In this document: one piece after another, positions 15,960 to 25,042 of the stretch | How positions within the stretch are numbered: the first letter of the stretch is position 1 | How the letters are laid out: the number at the start of each line of letters is the position of its first letter | Source of the DNA: Lachnospiraceae bacterium | GTDB lineage: Bacteria; Bacillota; Clostridia; Lachnospirales; Lachnospiraceae | Length of the DNA stretch: 40,561 nt | Direction: 5' to 3' | Assembly (NCBI GenBank): GCA_016288495.1 | Contig: JAEEZH010000207.1 | Coordinates: 1-40,561 of the forward strand | Program-made: the position numbers and the translations under genes | Notes under the pieces: generated by a model | What the model saw: only the letters and a program-made list of their open reading frames with translations | Told to the model about the DNA's origin: nothing | The model's database searches: none

Positions 15960-17621
15960 CTAATGCTCTATCTTATCACAAAGGTTACTGATCTGGTCTG
16001 CGAACCGGGCCATATCCTTGTTAGCCAGCCCGTCTGACTTCTTGACAACGGCAAGGAGCCTTTCCGCAGCAGCCAGGAATCTCCTGTAAACAGCGGAAAC
16101 GGTCTTTTTAACACCCTTAGGTGCTACTCTGACGCCCACAGCCTCCTTCACATATCTGTTGAGCCCCAGATCGTACACACTGCCGGAAAAGGGAGCTGAC
16201 ACGTCATAACCGAATTCCGTCTTTATACCCTGGGCAAAAATATCGCAGACACTGTCTTCACCATGGACCACAAACACATGAGAAGGCCTCTTCTTAAAGC
16301 CGTGCAGCCAGTCAATGAGCCCCTTCCTGTCGGCATGGCCGCTGATACCCGCCAGCTGCATGATCTTCGCCCTCACCTCTATGGTCTCGCCGAAAAGCCT
16401 GACCTCCTTCGTGCCCTCCACCAGGGCCCGTCCCATAGTGCCGTTAGCCTGATAGCCCACAAAAAGGATGGTACACTCCGGTCTCCAGAGGTTGTGCTTT
16501 AAATGATGTCTGATACGCCCCGCTTCGCACATACCCGAAGCGGATATGATCACCTTGGGTTCTTCGATAAAGTTTATCTCCTTTGATTCATCGGAGGTGA
16601 TGGAAAGAGTCAGCCCCGGAAAGGAAATGGGATTTATCCCCTTTTTCACCAGTGCCATGGCCTCTTCGTCAAAACAGTCCATCTTGTTTTTGTCAAAAAT
16701 GCCGGTGGCCTCCACAGCCAGGGGCGAATCCACATAGACCCGGAAGGTCTCATGCCCCCTCACCAGTCTCTTGCCTCTGACCTGACGCAGGAAGTACAGA
16801 AGCTCCTGGGTACGTCCCACCGCAAAGGAAGGGATCACCACATTTCCGCCCCGGTCAAAGGTCTCCTGCAAAATGGCAGCCAGCCTGGTGACATAGTCCT
16901 CCCGCTCCGCAGGATGGAGCCTGTCTCCGTAGGTGGACTCTATCAGGATATAGTCCGCCTCATCTATGGTTCCGGGGTCCCTGATAAGGGGCTGGTTAAT
17001 ATTGCCCACGTCTCCGGAGAAGACTATCTTTTTGGATATGGTCTCCGGTTCCCCGTCGTTGTTTCCGTCATTGTAGCTCTCCGTCTCGGATACCCACACC
17101 TCTATGGCCGAAGATCCCAGCAGATGTCCCACATCCGTAAACCTGATATCTATCCCCTCCGTCTCATCCAGGGAGGTAAAGATATTGATCCGTTTATCGT
17201 AGGGACAGGGAACCAGAAGCCTGATGGCGTTTACCGCATCCTCCATGGTGTAGAGGGGTTCGTATTCTCCGATGGCATCGGAACGCTTTGCCTTACGGTT
17301 GCGCCATTCGGCCTCAAAGGTCTGGATATGAGCCGAGTCTCTCAACATGATGTCCGCCAGATCGCAGGTAGCCGGAGTGGCAAAGACCTGTCCCTTAAAG
17401 CCCTGGGCTGTGAGCAGAGGCAAAAGCCCCGAATGGTCTATATGGGCATGGGTCAGCAGTATATAATCTATCTCGGCTGCAGGCACCGGCAGCTGTGCGT
17501 TCTCAAAGGCATCGCTGCCCTGTTCCATACCGCAGTCTACCAGTATATTCTTGCCACAGGCCTCAAGATAATGGCAGCTGCCCGTCACCTCATGGTCTGC
17601 ACCTATGAACATCAGTTTCAT
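15960..17621 (-). CDS. Beta-CASP metallo-beta-lactamase-fold hydrolase (predicted RNA-processing exonuclease family)
   Basis: I use the ATG at 17619-17621 (GGGAG upstream) rather than the longer open frame, because MKLMFIGADHEVTGSCHY is the usual family start. That gives 554 residues. The metal site HAHIDH is at 58-63, and further motifs follow (SGDVGN, STYGDRLH). The beta-CASP insertion contains VVIPSFAVGRTQELLYFL, and motifs B/C are VIISASGMCEAGRIRHHL and ISGHADRKGL with VHGE. The family includes CPSF73/RNase J-like nucleases, and bacterial members of this shorter type are poorly characterised. A C-terminal basic/helical extension of about 80 residues follows the core. It is probably cytosolic and could act on RNA, though a role other than RNase is possible. 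Confidence 0.9.
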   Translation of the reverse strand: MKLMFIGADHEVTGSCHYLEACGKNILVDCGMEQGSDAFENAQLPVPAAEIDYILLTHAHIDHSGLLPLLTAQGFKGQVFATPATCDLADIMLRDSAHIQTFEAEWRNRKAKRSDAIGEYEPLYTMEDAVNAIRLLVPCPYDKRINIFTSLDETEGIDIRFTDVGHLLGSSAIEVWVSETESYNDGNNDGEPETISKKIVFSGDVGNINQPLIRDPGTIDEADYILIESTYGDRLHPAEREDYVTRLAAILQETFDRGGNVVIPSFAVGRTQELLYFLRQVRGKRLVRGHETFRVYVDSPLAVEATGIFDKNKMDCFDEEAMALVKKGINPISFPGLTLSITSDESKEINFIEEPKVIISASGMCEAGRIRHHLKHNLWRPECTILFVGYQANGTMGRALVEGTKEVRLFGETIEVRAKIMQLAGISGHADRKGLIDWLHGFKKRPSHVFVVHGEDSVCDIFAQGIKTEFGYDVSAPFSGSVYDLGLNRYVKEAVGVRVAPKGVKKTVSAVYRRFLAAAERLLAVVKKSDGLANKDMARFADQISNLCDKIEH

Positions 17622-17676
17622 AATACACTTCTCCCGATCAACTGAAAAACAAGCCGGCTCTGTCATCCTATGAAAG

Positions 17677-17701
17677 AGGCTCACCCGTTAAAGGTGAGCC
17701 T
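17677..17701 (-). terminator. Perfect 9-bp hairpin after the DUF5684 gene; weak terminator or processing hairpin
   Basis: AGGCTCACC (17677-17685) pairs with GGTGAGCCT (17693-17701) around a 7-nt loop. It lies 20 nt after the DUF5684 stop and before the beta-CASP gene. The following minus-strand sequence is CTTTCAT, not a proper U-run, so termination would be weak. Confidence 0.45.
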
Positions 17702-17721
17702 CCGTCGGCATTTTGATTTAA

Positions 17722-18108
17722 TTACTGGGGCCCTATATAGTCGGCATCGCCGAAACCTAACATAAGATATGCCACAGGCGGCAAAAACAGCATCAGTATA
17801 AAGAATCCCACTCCCTTATCAAAAGCCTGGCACAGCTTCCACTGCTGCCAGTAGAGGAAAGGGGGAAACAGCAGGGTGATAAGGAACAGCCAGCCGTTAC
17901 CGCAGGAAATCTGAAAAAGAACATATGAATTGTAATAAGGTATCAGAGCCTTCCACCCGGCTTCACCTGCCTTGTCAAAAATCTTCCACATCGCAATGAT
18001 GATCAGAACGAAGACAACCAGCAAGACCAGGTAAAATACAATACCCATACCGCCTATTAAGGCCGCAATACCCGCACCGGCATCAGAGTAACTACTGTAA
18101 TCATCCAT
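17722..18108 (-). CDS. DUF5684 family membrane protein
   Basis: This 128-residue protein has a short acidic/Ser-Tyr N-terminus, membrane segments at about 15-45 and 75-90, and one near 100-118. It carries the family mark KAGEAGWKALIPYYNSYVLF (about 56-75). Similar domains occur alone or beside signal-peptidase-like proteins in Clostridia. The function is unknown. It is transcribed from a good promoter at 18208-18236, with an about 95-nt leader containing an inverted repeat (AACACAC ... GTGTGTT). Confidence 0.8.
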   Translation of the reverse strand: MDDYSSYSDAGAGIAALIGGMGIVFYLVLLVVFVLIIIAMWKIFDKAGEAGWKALIPYYNSYVLFQISCGNGWLFLITLLFPPFLYWQQWKLCQAFDKGVGFFILMLFLPPVAYLMLGFGDADYIGPQ

Positions 18109-18207
18109 AATAAACCTCCCTCAAAAACCGTTCAAAGCCATGAAGCTTTGAAAATAATAGTGTCCGGCAACACACACTTATAACGGGTGTGTTCACCTCG
18201 ATTAAAA

Positions 18208-18236
18208 ATTATACCATTTAACAGCGGATTATACAA
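18208..18236 (-). promoter_or_regulatory. Sigma-A-type promoter of the DUF5684 gene
   Basis: Minus-strand TTGTAT (18231-18236), 17-nt spacer, TATAAT (18208-18213). It lies directly beyond the terminator of the large secreted-protein gene, marking a transcription-unit boundary. Confidence 0.7.
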
Positions 18237-18240
18237 GAAC

Positions 18241-18274
18241 AAAATAAAACTCCCGGCGGTAAGACCGCCGGGAG
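18241..18274 (-). terminator. Strong intrinsic terminator of the large secreted-protein gene
   Basis: Stem CTCCCGGCGGT/ACCGCCGGGAG (18250-18260 with 18264-18274) with a 3-nt loop, followed on the minus strand by TTTTATTTTG. It lies about 30 nt after the stop codon. Confidence 0.9.
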
Positions 18275-18306
18275 TAAGTTCACATCACGCCCATATGAAG
18301 ATCGGC

Positions 18307-21300
18307 TTATTTTGTGATGACGCCGTACACATTTACAGGAACCGCCACCTTGGCCTGAAGGCCGCAGGTGTAGGTTACAGTCAGGTTGACCTTGACCACA
18401 CCGTTCTTTACGGCCGAAGGCTTGTTATCCTTCCAGGTCAGGAAGAAGTAGTTGTAATCTTCACCGTCAGCATAACCGGAATTGGGTCTTGCCACTTCAC
18501 TGCCGTCAGTCTCGGTGCTGCTGCCCTCGTCAATATACTGTGATGCTAAGGTCAGTTCATCGCTTTCATTTCCGGGTTCATAATCCGTAAACGCACTGAT
18601 CTCAAACTCAGGTGAGTCACAGGTCACTTCCTTGATCCTGAGTCCATAGTAAGGTACCTCGGTACGGATGCCGATACGTGCCCTGGCATATGAGGTCATG
18701 GCCGACAGATCATCAAACGCCACGCCGGTCACCTTCGCGCTCTTTATGTCCGCTATGTTTACCACAAGAGGCACTATCTGATTGCCGCCGGGTGATTCAA
18801 AGAGCAGATCCATGGTATAACTGCAGCCCGGCTTGATAAGCCCTGCCGCCAGAGCATCATGATTGGTGATGACATAGAGCTTGTTTGCATCGGTAATGAT
18901 ATTAAAGAAAGGTGAGCCCTTGTAGTCCACAGCCCTGAGTATGGTCCCGTTAGCCACTTTTAAGGCAGTTGAATTATAGGCAAATACATCCAGCTCGTAG
19001 TTCAACGCCCTATTCTCTCCTATGGCCTTGGGATAAAATCCTTCATTGAATGATTCGGTGTCGGGTGCGATAACGCTGCGTATGTAGCCCTTTGCCTTGG
19101 TGAGCGGCGAAGTATTAAAGGTAAACTGCTTTGTCAGATCTATGTTAACGCTCTTAAGGGGATTGACCGTGCATTCTCCGGAATTAACAGGGATCTTTAC
19201 CACTGTGCTCTTGCCCAGCTGCGTATTGGAAGCATCATACATGCTGACCTGTACGCTCACATACTTATCCTTGGGGGTAAGCTTGTCTGTAGCATAGACA
19301 TAAGCCACATTGTAAGGAGACACGCCGTCAAAATAAGTGTTTTCATCATAAGTATCGGAGGATGTCACATAAGACTTTCCGTCAAGGGAAGTCACCACAT
19401 AATATATGTTTGTCAGATCCACGTCAACGCCGGCTGATTCCCATGCGATAAATCCGGGGGACAAGGTTTCCATGGCCGGAGCAGACGAAGACCCTTCGGG
19501 AAGTTCTTCCTGTTTTGCATACAGAGGACTGATGGCATCTTTGATCGCCTTCACCTTGAGTTTCGAAGGATCCAGGGCCTTTACGTTAAGTTTGAGCAAA
19601 GTGGTATGAGTCTTACCCTTATTCTTTTTAATGCCATAGTAGGAAACCGCAATAGTGAGCTTTTCATTCTTTTCCACCTTTTCTCTGGGTACCAGTGTAA
19701 ACCAGCCGAAGCCCACCTCTCCAACTTCAAATTTGGAACGGTAACCGTTAATGACCCGGATATCATCTATATAACCAATGTCATAGCCGGTCTTTTTGTT
19801 TCCCTGAAGCGTCAAAAATATATTACTGTAATCCCCTGCCTCAGGGATCACGGTAACCTTTTTCTTATCAAGGGAAACCTTGGGGAAGACAGCCTTCGCA
19901 CGGACATTGAGCGTGGTATCGTATGTGCCGTAATAATCCTGCAGTCTTACCTGCACAGGAATCTTGTAAGAGCCTCCCTTTGCCGGACCTGTATATCCGA
20001 TCATATCACCGCCCACATATGTAAAGTCCCTGGTGGCTGCGGGAAGTCCCACTTCCGAGATCTCACCCCAGACTTCAGGCTCGATCACATGATCACTGAG
20101 GGCTACCCTTGCAGGATCAAAGCCCTCTGTGTATGCCGAATTCACCGTGGCCTTAGAAAGCTTGACGGCAGGAGCCTTCTGGTCCACCTTTATGTTCAGT
20201 TTCTGGTTAGCCCTTATCTCCAGCGTTTTCCTGGAGACCACATTTTTCACTACCAGTGTCACGTTCAGTCCTTCAAGGCCGGACATTTCATCCTGGGCCA
20301 GATAAGTACTGTCCATGTTCTGCGTAGGGATCGTATACAGGTCCAGATCATAGGTCTTTGTGGTGCCGTCCTTTCTCAACATGACATCATAGCTGAAGTA
20401 CTTGGCAAAATCAACGGACGTAGCCTGATCGGATCCTGTCACATAAACATATTCGGGATAGAAATTGTTTGCAAGATCATAAGCGCCCGTAACCTTTTCA
20501 TAATCCTTAATACGCCAGTCAACCTTTACGGAGGTCTGCTTCTGATATGCATTTACCGTAATATCCGGAGTAGCCAGGTTCACATCATAGCTCTCGGCCA
20601 CGATCTGCTCTCTCATACCCTTGGCCACGGATTCGATCACAAGGTAATCCTCATTTCCGGAAAGCCTGCTCCTTACCTTGATGGTAGCCATGCCGGTACC
20701 CACGGCTTCGATGACCTTAACCTTTGTATCCATAAGATCCTTATTTGAATCATCGTTGTAATTCTCGGGATCATACTGTGCTGCTGTCACTTCCTTTACC
20801 ACTGCCACAGCCGGATCAGTTGAACGGTATTCAAACATATCCTCTTCGGGAACGCCGAAGGTATTCTTCTCCAGTGTGAGAATGAACGCATAACCTTCAT
20901 TCAGATCCCTGTTTCTTGTATAGAGCACCGATTCGCCCTTTTCCATGAGCAGATATGCATAGCGCTCATTCACCCGGACCTTTGTACGGTAGGGGATCTC
21001 ACCGTCTTTGATCACGCCTGCGTTCCTGGAATCGATGGCGGTGGCCCCTTCGGCATTCGTATCCTTGAAGTAACCCGTAGTGCCATCCTTCTTTACAACA
21101 GCCGAACCGCATACAGCGCTTTCCGTTTCATCTGTGATATTGCCTTCTTCATCAAATTTATGAAGGACATGGTTCAGATCGCTTCTGGATCCGTTTACGG
21201 TACCTCTCGTGATCACGGGCTCATTGTCCGTATAGACTATGGCATAGGATGAAGCCTTATCCTGCTCGTCATCCGTATCATATTTATAGGCGTTAACAGA

Positions 21301-23745
21301 TCCGCCGTTCATAACGAAGGATGCTTTTGCTCCGTTATTGAGAACTGCAGTGGTTCCCTTTGCACTGCCCTCGATGGTGGATGTGGCGGGAGCATATTCA
21401 GCTTCTTCATTTCCTTCATTTATTTCCAGCGTTCCCTGGTTATCCACTACCAGGCTGTCCTCAACCAGGTTTTCCACAGACACATCCTGCACATACAGCA
21501 CTCCGCTGTTTTTGACGGCGGTCACGCCTTTGACATCCTCATCGTTCTCATCGGTGAAGGGTTCCTGTACCAGTATATTGATATAAGGATCTTCTTCTTC
21601 GGTGTAAAGAAGCATATTCCCGGAATTATCGATCATGGAAGCCTTAGCCTCCGCGTTATAAATATCCTCCGCGATAACGGCTGTTCCTTTTTCGGTATTG
21701 ACGAGCATGGTTGCCTGTGCCTGATAAGCGCTTATATCACCGAAAGACGCAAAACTCCCAAAATTCTCCACAAGAGGCTTGGTGGTATATGCCGCTTCGA
21801 TCTCATCTATCAGGACTGTACCCTTATTGGTCAGAAGAGAATTTGTAACTGCCTCTTTTTCACTGGTGGCGATCAATACGGCATGGATCTCCGCATAGGA
21901 ATTTTCCTCTATGGTAAACGAACCTGTACCGGTAAAGATGAAGTCGCCCCGGATGGGATTACCCTCATCATCGAGAACGTACTCATAAGTTTCTTCATCA
22001 TACAGCCCGTCCAGGATGACCACCTCCGGACATGTGAAAGTCACGGGCTCGGTCACCTCAATATCGTCAGTCAGATAGTAAACGGCGGAATTATCCGAAA
22101 CTGCAGCCCTTTTCAGATCGTCAAGGCTGGATATGGGATAATATTCCCCGTCAATAAACCTTTTCACCTGATAGGGAGTCTTATCCATATCCAGGATCGC
22201 TCCGTGATAATAGGGAACGCCGTTTGTTATGTACTCGGCAACCACATACTTTGTTCCCTTATATTCCCAGTTTGAAGAATCATCCTTCTTCTCGTCATAA
22301 ACACGGAATGCAGGCTTCTTTTCAAGCAGCTTGGGTCCTTCTGCCGAATAGCCCCTGAAATAAAGCGTGGTGGGATCCGGATCCGTGATCACAGCCTTTG
22401 CTTCCTCATCATATATCTCATGTCTCAGGTCAGTCACCTTGCCTGTTGTGAGTATGGGAAGGACATTCCCGAAATACAGTTCTTCGATCTCGCCGCCCAC
22501 CAGAGTGACATTGCCGGATGTGAAAACAGACTTTTTAGCCCTGTCCGTGACCATATCCACAAGCTCCACATTAGCCGTGTGGATCACGGTATTGGAGTCA
22601 TTGAAGGCGTAGATTTCGCCCACATAGGTATCGAAAAACATTTCATCATTCTCTGTTCCCACACTGAGGGTTGAATTATTGTATATGCTGCTGATAAGAG
22701 CAGCGCCCCTGACTGTGAGCTTTGAAGCCTCCTTGTCATTCAGAATGCCGTAGCAGTATCTGTATGCGGTCTCATCATCCTTCGTTTCCTCATAGGTTTC
22801 ACCTTCTAAGATAAAGCAGTCCTCCACAATAAGGTCACCCTTATTTACCACCGCAAACCTGTCACCGCCAAGGGCACCCGTTTCACCCGCGCTGACAATG
22901 ATATCATCCATGACCATGGTACCGTTATTGACGATGACTGCACTCTCGCCGTCAGAAGAATAAAAATCTCCACCCGTCAGTCTGGCCGTGGCCCCGCTCT
23001 CATTGGTGATAGCTGCGCCCTTAAAGGGAACGACAGCCAGCTTCTTATTAAGCGTTCCGACTAAGAGAGTTCCCTTGTTAACGATGTTGATCCTGGTCTC
23101 CACATCTTCCTGGCCTGCACTGCATATCCCGAACTTTGCACCGCTTTCAACCACAATGGATGCCGATGGATAATCCTTGATATCCGCCTCCTTTGCGGCG
23201 AGCTCCTTAAGTTCATCATTGTCAAAACTGAGGAATCGCTCCGTCATGACCTGAATTTCGATGGTCTTGCCACCGGGAATGGTGATGACTTCATTTGATG
23301 ATATGGTATAATCCTCATCATTTTCCATATCATAAGGATCAAGGGCGAGAATAGTCACAACTTCCCCCGATTTTGCAGCCTCTATGGCCCTTTTAAGCTC
23401 AGATGTGCTTCTGACATAGATCAGTGTGTCATTTGCGGGATCACCGATCATACCGTTGATATCCTCTTCGGTCTTTTCTTCGGTATCTTCTTCATCCTCT
23501 GCAAAAGTCTCAGCTCCACCGACTTCCTCAGATACAACCTCATCGGTGATGACATCCTCCTCAGCGATGACATCCTCCTCACAACCCGATATCTCCACGG
23601 CCTCGGAAACCTCTTCGGCTTCCACGGCAGTCTCGATCCTTGCGTCATCCTCCGTCAGCTCAGCTGCCGTCACGGGAACGGAAAAGTTCGCCACCACCAT
23701 GGCTAAAGATAAAAGCCCGGCCAGAAATCTGCTTTGTCTTCTCAT
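18307..23745 (-). CDS. Large secreted beta-helix / Ig-like repeat protein
   Basis: The 1812-residue protein starts with AAGGAGG at good distance. A signal peptide (basic MRRQSR, hydrophobic core) ends near VTAA at 25-28. A very acidic Glu/Asp-rich linker follows (about 29-97). From about 105 to 960 there are many short 'N-x-G-x-L-x-V/I' turns (NNGTMVMDD, NKGDLIVED, NSGVLYVQD, NQGTLEINE), as in right-handed parallel beta-helices. The C-terminal half has Ig-like segments, including a Big2-like piece (YRSTDPAVAVVKE ... GTGMATIKVRS near 1000-1070). It ends in VYGVITK with no LPXTG motif, membrane tail or obvious anchor, so it is released or held non-covalently. It forms a single-gene unit. The role is unknown; adhesion or a polysaccharide/host surface interaction is conceivable. 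Confidence 0.85.
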   Translation of the reverse strand: MRRQSRFLAGLLSLAMVVANFSVPVTAAELTEDDARIETAVEAEEVSEAVEISGCEEDVIAEEDVITDEVVSEEVGGAETFAEDEEDTEEKTEEDINGMIGDPANDTLIYVRSTSELKRAIEAAKSGEVVTILALDPYDMENDEDYTISSNEVITIPGGKTIEIQVMTERFLSFDNDELKELAAKEADIKDYPSASIVVESGAKFGICSAGQEDVETRINIVNKGTLLVGTLNKKLAVVPFKGAAITNESGATARLTGGDFYSSDGESAVIVNNGTMVMDDIIVSAGETGALGGDRFAVVNKGDLIVEDCFILEGETYEETKDDETAYRYCYGILNDKEASKLTVRGAALISSIYNNSTLSVGTENDEMFFDTYVGEIYAFNDSNTVIHTANVELVDMVTDRAKKSVFTSGNVTLVGGEIEELYFGNVLPILTTGKVTDLRHEIYDEEAKAVITDPDPTTLYFRGYSAEGPKLLEKKPAFRVYDEKKDDSSNWEYKGTKYVVAEYITNGVPYYHGAILDMDKTPYQVKRFIDGEYYPISSLDDLKRAAVSDNSAVYYLTDDIEVTEPVTFTCPEVVILDGLYDEETYEYVLDDEGNPIRGDFIFTGTGSFTIEENSYAEIHAVLIATSEKEAVTNSLLTNKGTVLIDEIEAAYTTKPLVENFGSFASFGDISAYQAQATMLVNTEKGTAVIAEDIYNAEAKASMIDNSGNMLLYTEEEDPYINILVQEPFTDENDEDVKGVTAVKNSGVLYVQDVSVENLVEDSLVVDNQGTLEINEGNEEAEYAPATSTIEGSAKGTTAVLNNGAKASFVMNGGSVNAYKYDTDDEQDKASSYAIVYTDNEPVITRGTVNGSRSDLNHVLHKFDEEGNITDETESAVCGSAVVKKDGTTGYFKDTNAEGATAIDSRNAGVIKDGEIPYRTKVRVNERYAYLLMEKGESVLYTRNRDLNEGYAFILTLEKNTFGVPEEDMFEYRSTDPAVAVVKEVTAAQYDPENYNDDSNKDLMDTKVKVIEAVGTGMATIKVRSRLSGNEDYLVIESVAKGMREQIVAESYDVNLATPDITVNAYQKQTSVKVDWRIKDYEKVTGAYDLANNFYPEYVYVTGSDQATSVDFAKYFSYDVMLRKDGTTKTYDLDLYTIPTQNMDSTYLAQDEMSGLEGLNVTLVVKNVVSRKTLEIRANQKLNIKVDQKAPAVKLSKATVNSAYTEGFDPARVALSDHVIEPEVWGEISEVGLPAATRDFTYVGGDMIGYTGPAKGGSYKIPVQVRLQDYYGTYDTTLNVRAKAVFPKVSLDKKKVTVIPEAGDYSNIFLTLQGNKKTGYDIGYIDDIRVINGYRSKFEVGEVGFGWFTLVPREKVEKNEKLTIAVSYYGIKKNKGKTHTTLLKLNVKALDPSKLKVKAIKDAISPLYAKQEELPEGSSSAPAMETLSPGFIAWESAGVDVDLTNIYYVVTSLDGKSYVTSSDTYDENTYFDGVSPYNVAYVYATDKLTPKDKYVSVQVSMYDASNTQLGKSTVVKIPVNSGECTVNPLKSVNIDLTKQFTFNTSPLTKAKGYIRSVIAPDTESFNEGFYPKAIGENRALNYELDVFAYNSTALKVANGTILRAVDYKGSPFFNIITDANKLYVITNHDALAAGLIKPGCSYTMDLLFESPGGNQIVPLVVNIADIKSAKVTGVAFDDLSAMTSYARARIGIRTEVPYYGLRIKEVTCDSPEFEISAFTDYEPGNESDELTLASQYIDEGSSTETDGSEVARPNSGYADGEDYNYFFLTWKDNKPSAVKNGVVKVNLTVTYTCGLQAKVAVPVNVYGVITK

Positions 23746-23822
23746 ATAAACCTCCTTAACTATGATGCCAAAATACTGTAAAAAATACGTTTTGATACAT
23801 GTGATTTTATTGACATATCGCG

Positions 23823-23856
23823 AAAAAAGATCAGGGCTCCTTCGGGATCCCTGATC
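23823..23856 (-). terminator. Intrinsic terminator ending the rimP-to-nlpC operon
   Basis: GATCAGGG (23829-23836) pairs with CCCTGATC (23849-23856). On the minus strand six U residues follow. It lies 8 nt after the NlpC/P60 stop codon and about 80 nt before the large secreted-protein gene. Confidence 0.85.
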
Positions 23857-23863
23857 TTTATTT

Positions 23864-25042
23864 TCAATCCTTGATTATCCTTCTGCAGGTGATGGGCGTA
23901 CGGTATCTTACATTGCTGATCTTGATGCCGCTCCTTGGATTGGACGCATGGATGATCTGCCCGCCGCCAATATACATGGCCACATGATTGATATAGCTGC
24001 CCTTGCCGTAGAATACCAGGTCACCCGGCTTCAGGTCGTTCACAGTGATCTTTGTACCCACGGTAGCCTGAGACCTGGATACACGGGGCAGGGATATACC
24101 GTATTTTCTGTATATGCCCATGGTAAAGCCTGAGCAGTCGGTTCCCTTGGTCAGACTGGTGCCGCCCCAGACATACCTGTTGCCCAGGAACTGTTTAGCA
24201 TAGTTGACCATGGAAACTCTCACGTCGGATACACCCTGGCCATACTTCAGTTCCTTCATGGTAACCGCTCTTTCAAGCTTCTTGGCCAGACTCACATAAT
24301 CCTTTGAGATATAACCTTCATCATCGTCTATGGTTATCTTTACCCAGCCCTCCAGGTCCTCTGAGACCTCCAGTTCCTCTTCCATGGGCACCATGGTGAT
24401 GACCGCCGACTCGGTAGTGGGCTGTTCCCTGACATAAAGCGTGGTAGTGGTGACCGTGGCCATGAGGGTGATGACTTCTTCGGCCTTTTTCCGTGCTTCG
24501 TCACCGGTATAAAGGAATTCCGTCTTAGACCAGCCGTTCACCTTTCCGGACTTGATATGGGACCATTCCCCCTCCTGTTCCAGGATCTCACAGCCCGCGT
24601 TCTTGGGCATCTTTCCTACCAGTTCCGCATCCTCTCCCGGTTTCTCCCTGACGTTCAGCCAGTTGTCCACCTTCGCTATTCCCAGATTCACATAGCCGGC
24701 TATGGTACCGTCATCCACGGCGGTTCCCTCAACCAGAGCGAGAGCTTCCCTCCGGTGAAGCTCTTCATCGGATATGACGGCGCCCTCAGGTATCTTTTCC
24801 ACCACGCCCTCTATCTCATCCATGGTCTGCTGTGCCGTCACATGCTGCTCATTTACAGCCTCTCCGGCCACATCTCCCAAAATGTCATCCCCGGCAAAAA
24901 GCGCCTCATCCGTGTCCAGCACCGCGCCGGCGCCGGCAGAGATCATAAGGTGACATCTGGCATAAGCGTTATTCGGTTTTAATACAAGTAACAGCACCGT
25001 CATAAAAAACAGCACTGTTCCCGTTACATATCTTGATCTCAT
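23864..25042 (-). CDS. Secreted SH3-domain NlpC/P60 peptidoglycan endopeptidase
   Basis: This 392-residue protein has an N-terminal signal/anchor segment (about 5-27). Two bacterial SH3 domains follow (about 118-180 with NWLNVREKPG, and about 195-255 with TLYVREQPTT). The C-terminal NlpC/P60 domain (about 275-392) has catalytic C303 in TDCSGF, H353 in INHVAMYIG and H365 in IIHASN. Such enzymes cut D-Glu-meso-DAP type stem peptides during cell-wall turnover. The start overlaps the Na/Pi transporter stop (ATGA), so expression is coupled. It is the last gene before a terminator. Confidence 0.93.
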   Translation of the reverse strand: MRSRYVTGTVLFFMTVLLLVLKPNNAYARCHLMISAGAGAVLDTDEALFAGDDILGDVAGEAVNEQHVTAQQTMDEIEGVVEKIPEGAVISDEELHRREALALVEGTAVDDGTIAGYVNLGIAKVDNWLNVREKPGEDAELVGKMPKNAGCEILEQEGEWSHIKSGKVNGWSKTEFLYTGDEARKKAEEVITLMATVTTTTLYVREQPTTESAVITMVPMEEELEVSEDLEGWVKITIDDDEGYISKDYVSLAKKLERAVTMKELKYGQGVSDVRVSMVNYAKQFLGNRYVWGGTSLTKGTDCSGFTMGIYRKYGISLPRVSRSQATVGTKITVNDLKPGDLVFYGKGSYINHVAMYIGGGQIIHASNPRSGIKISNVRYRTPITCRRIIKD

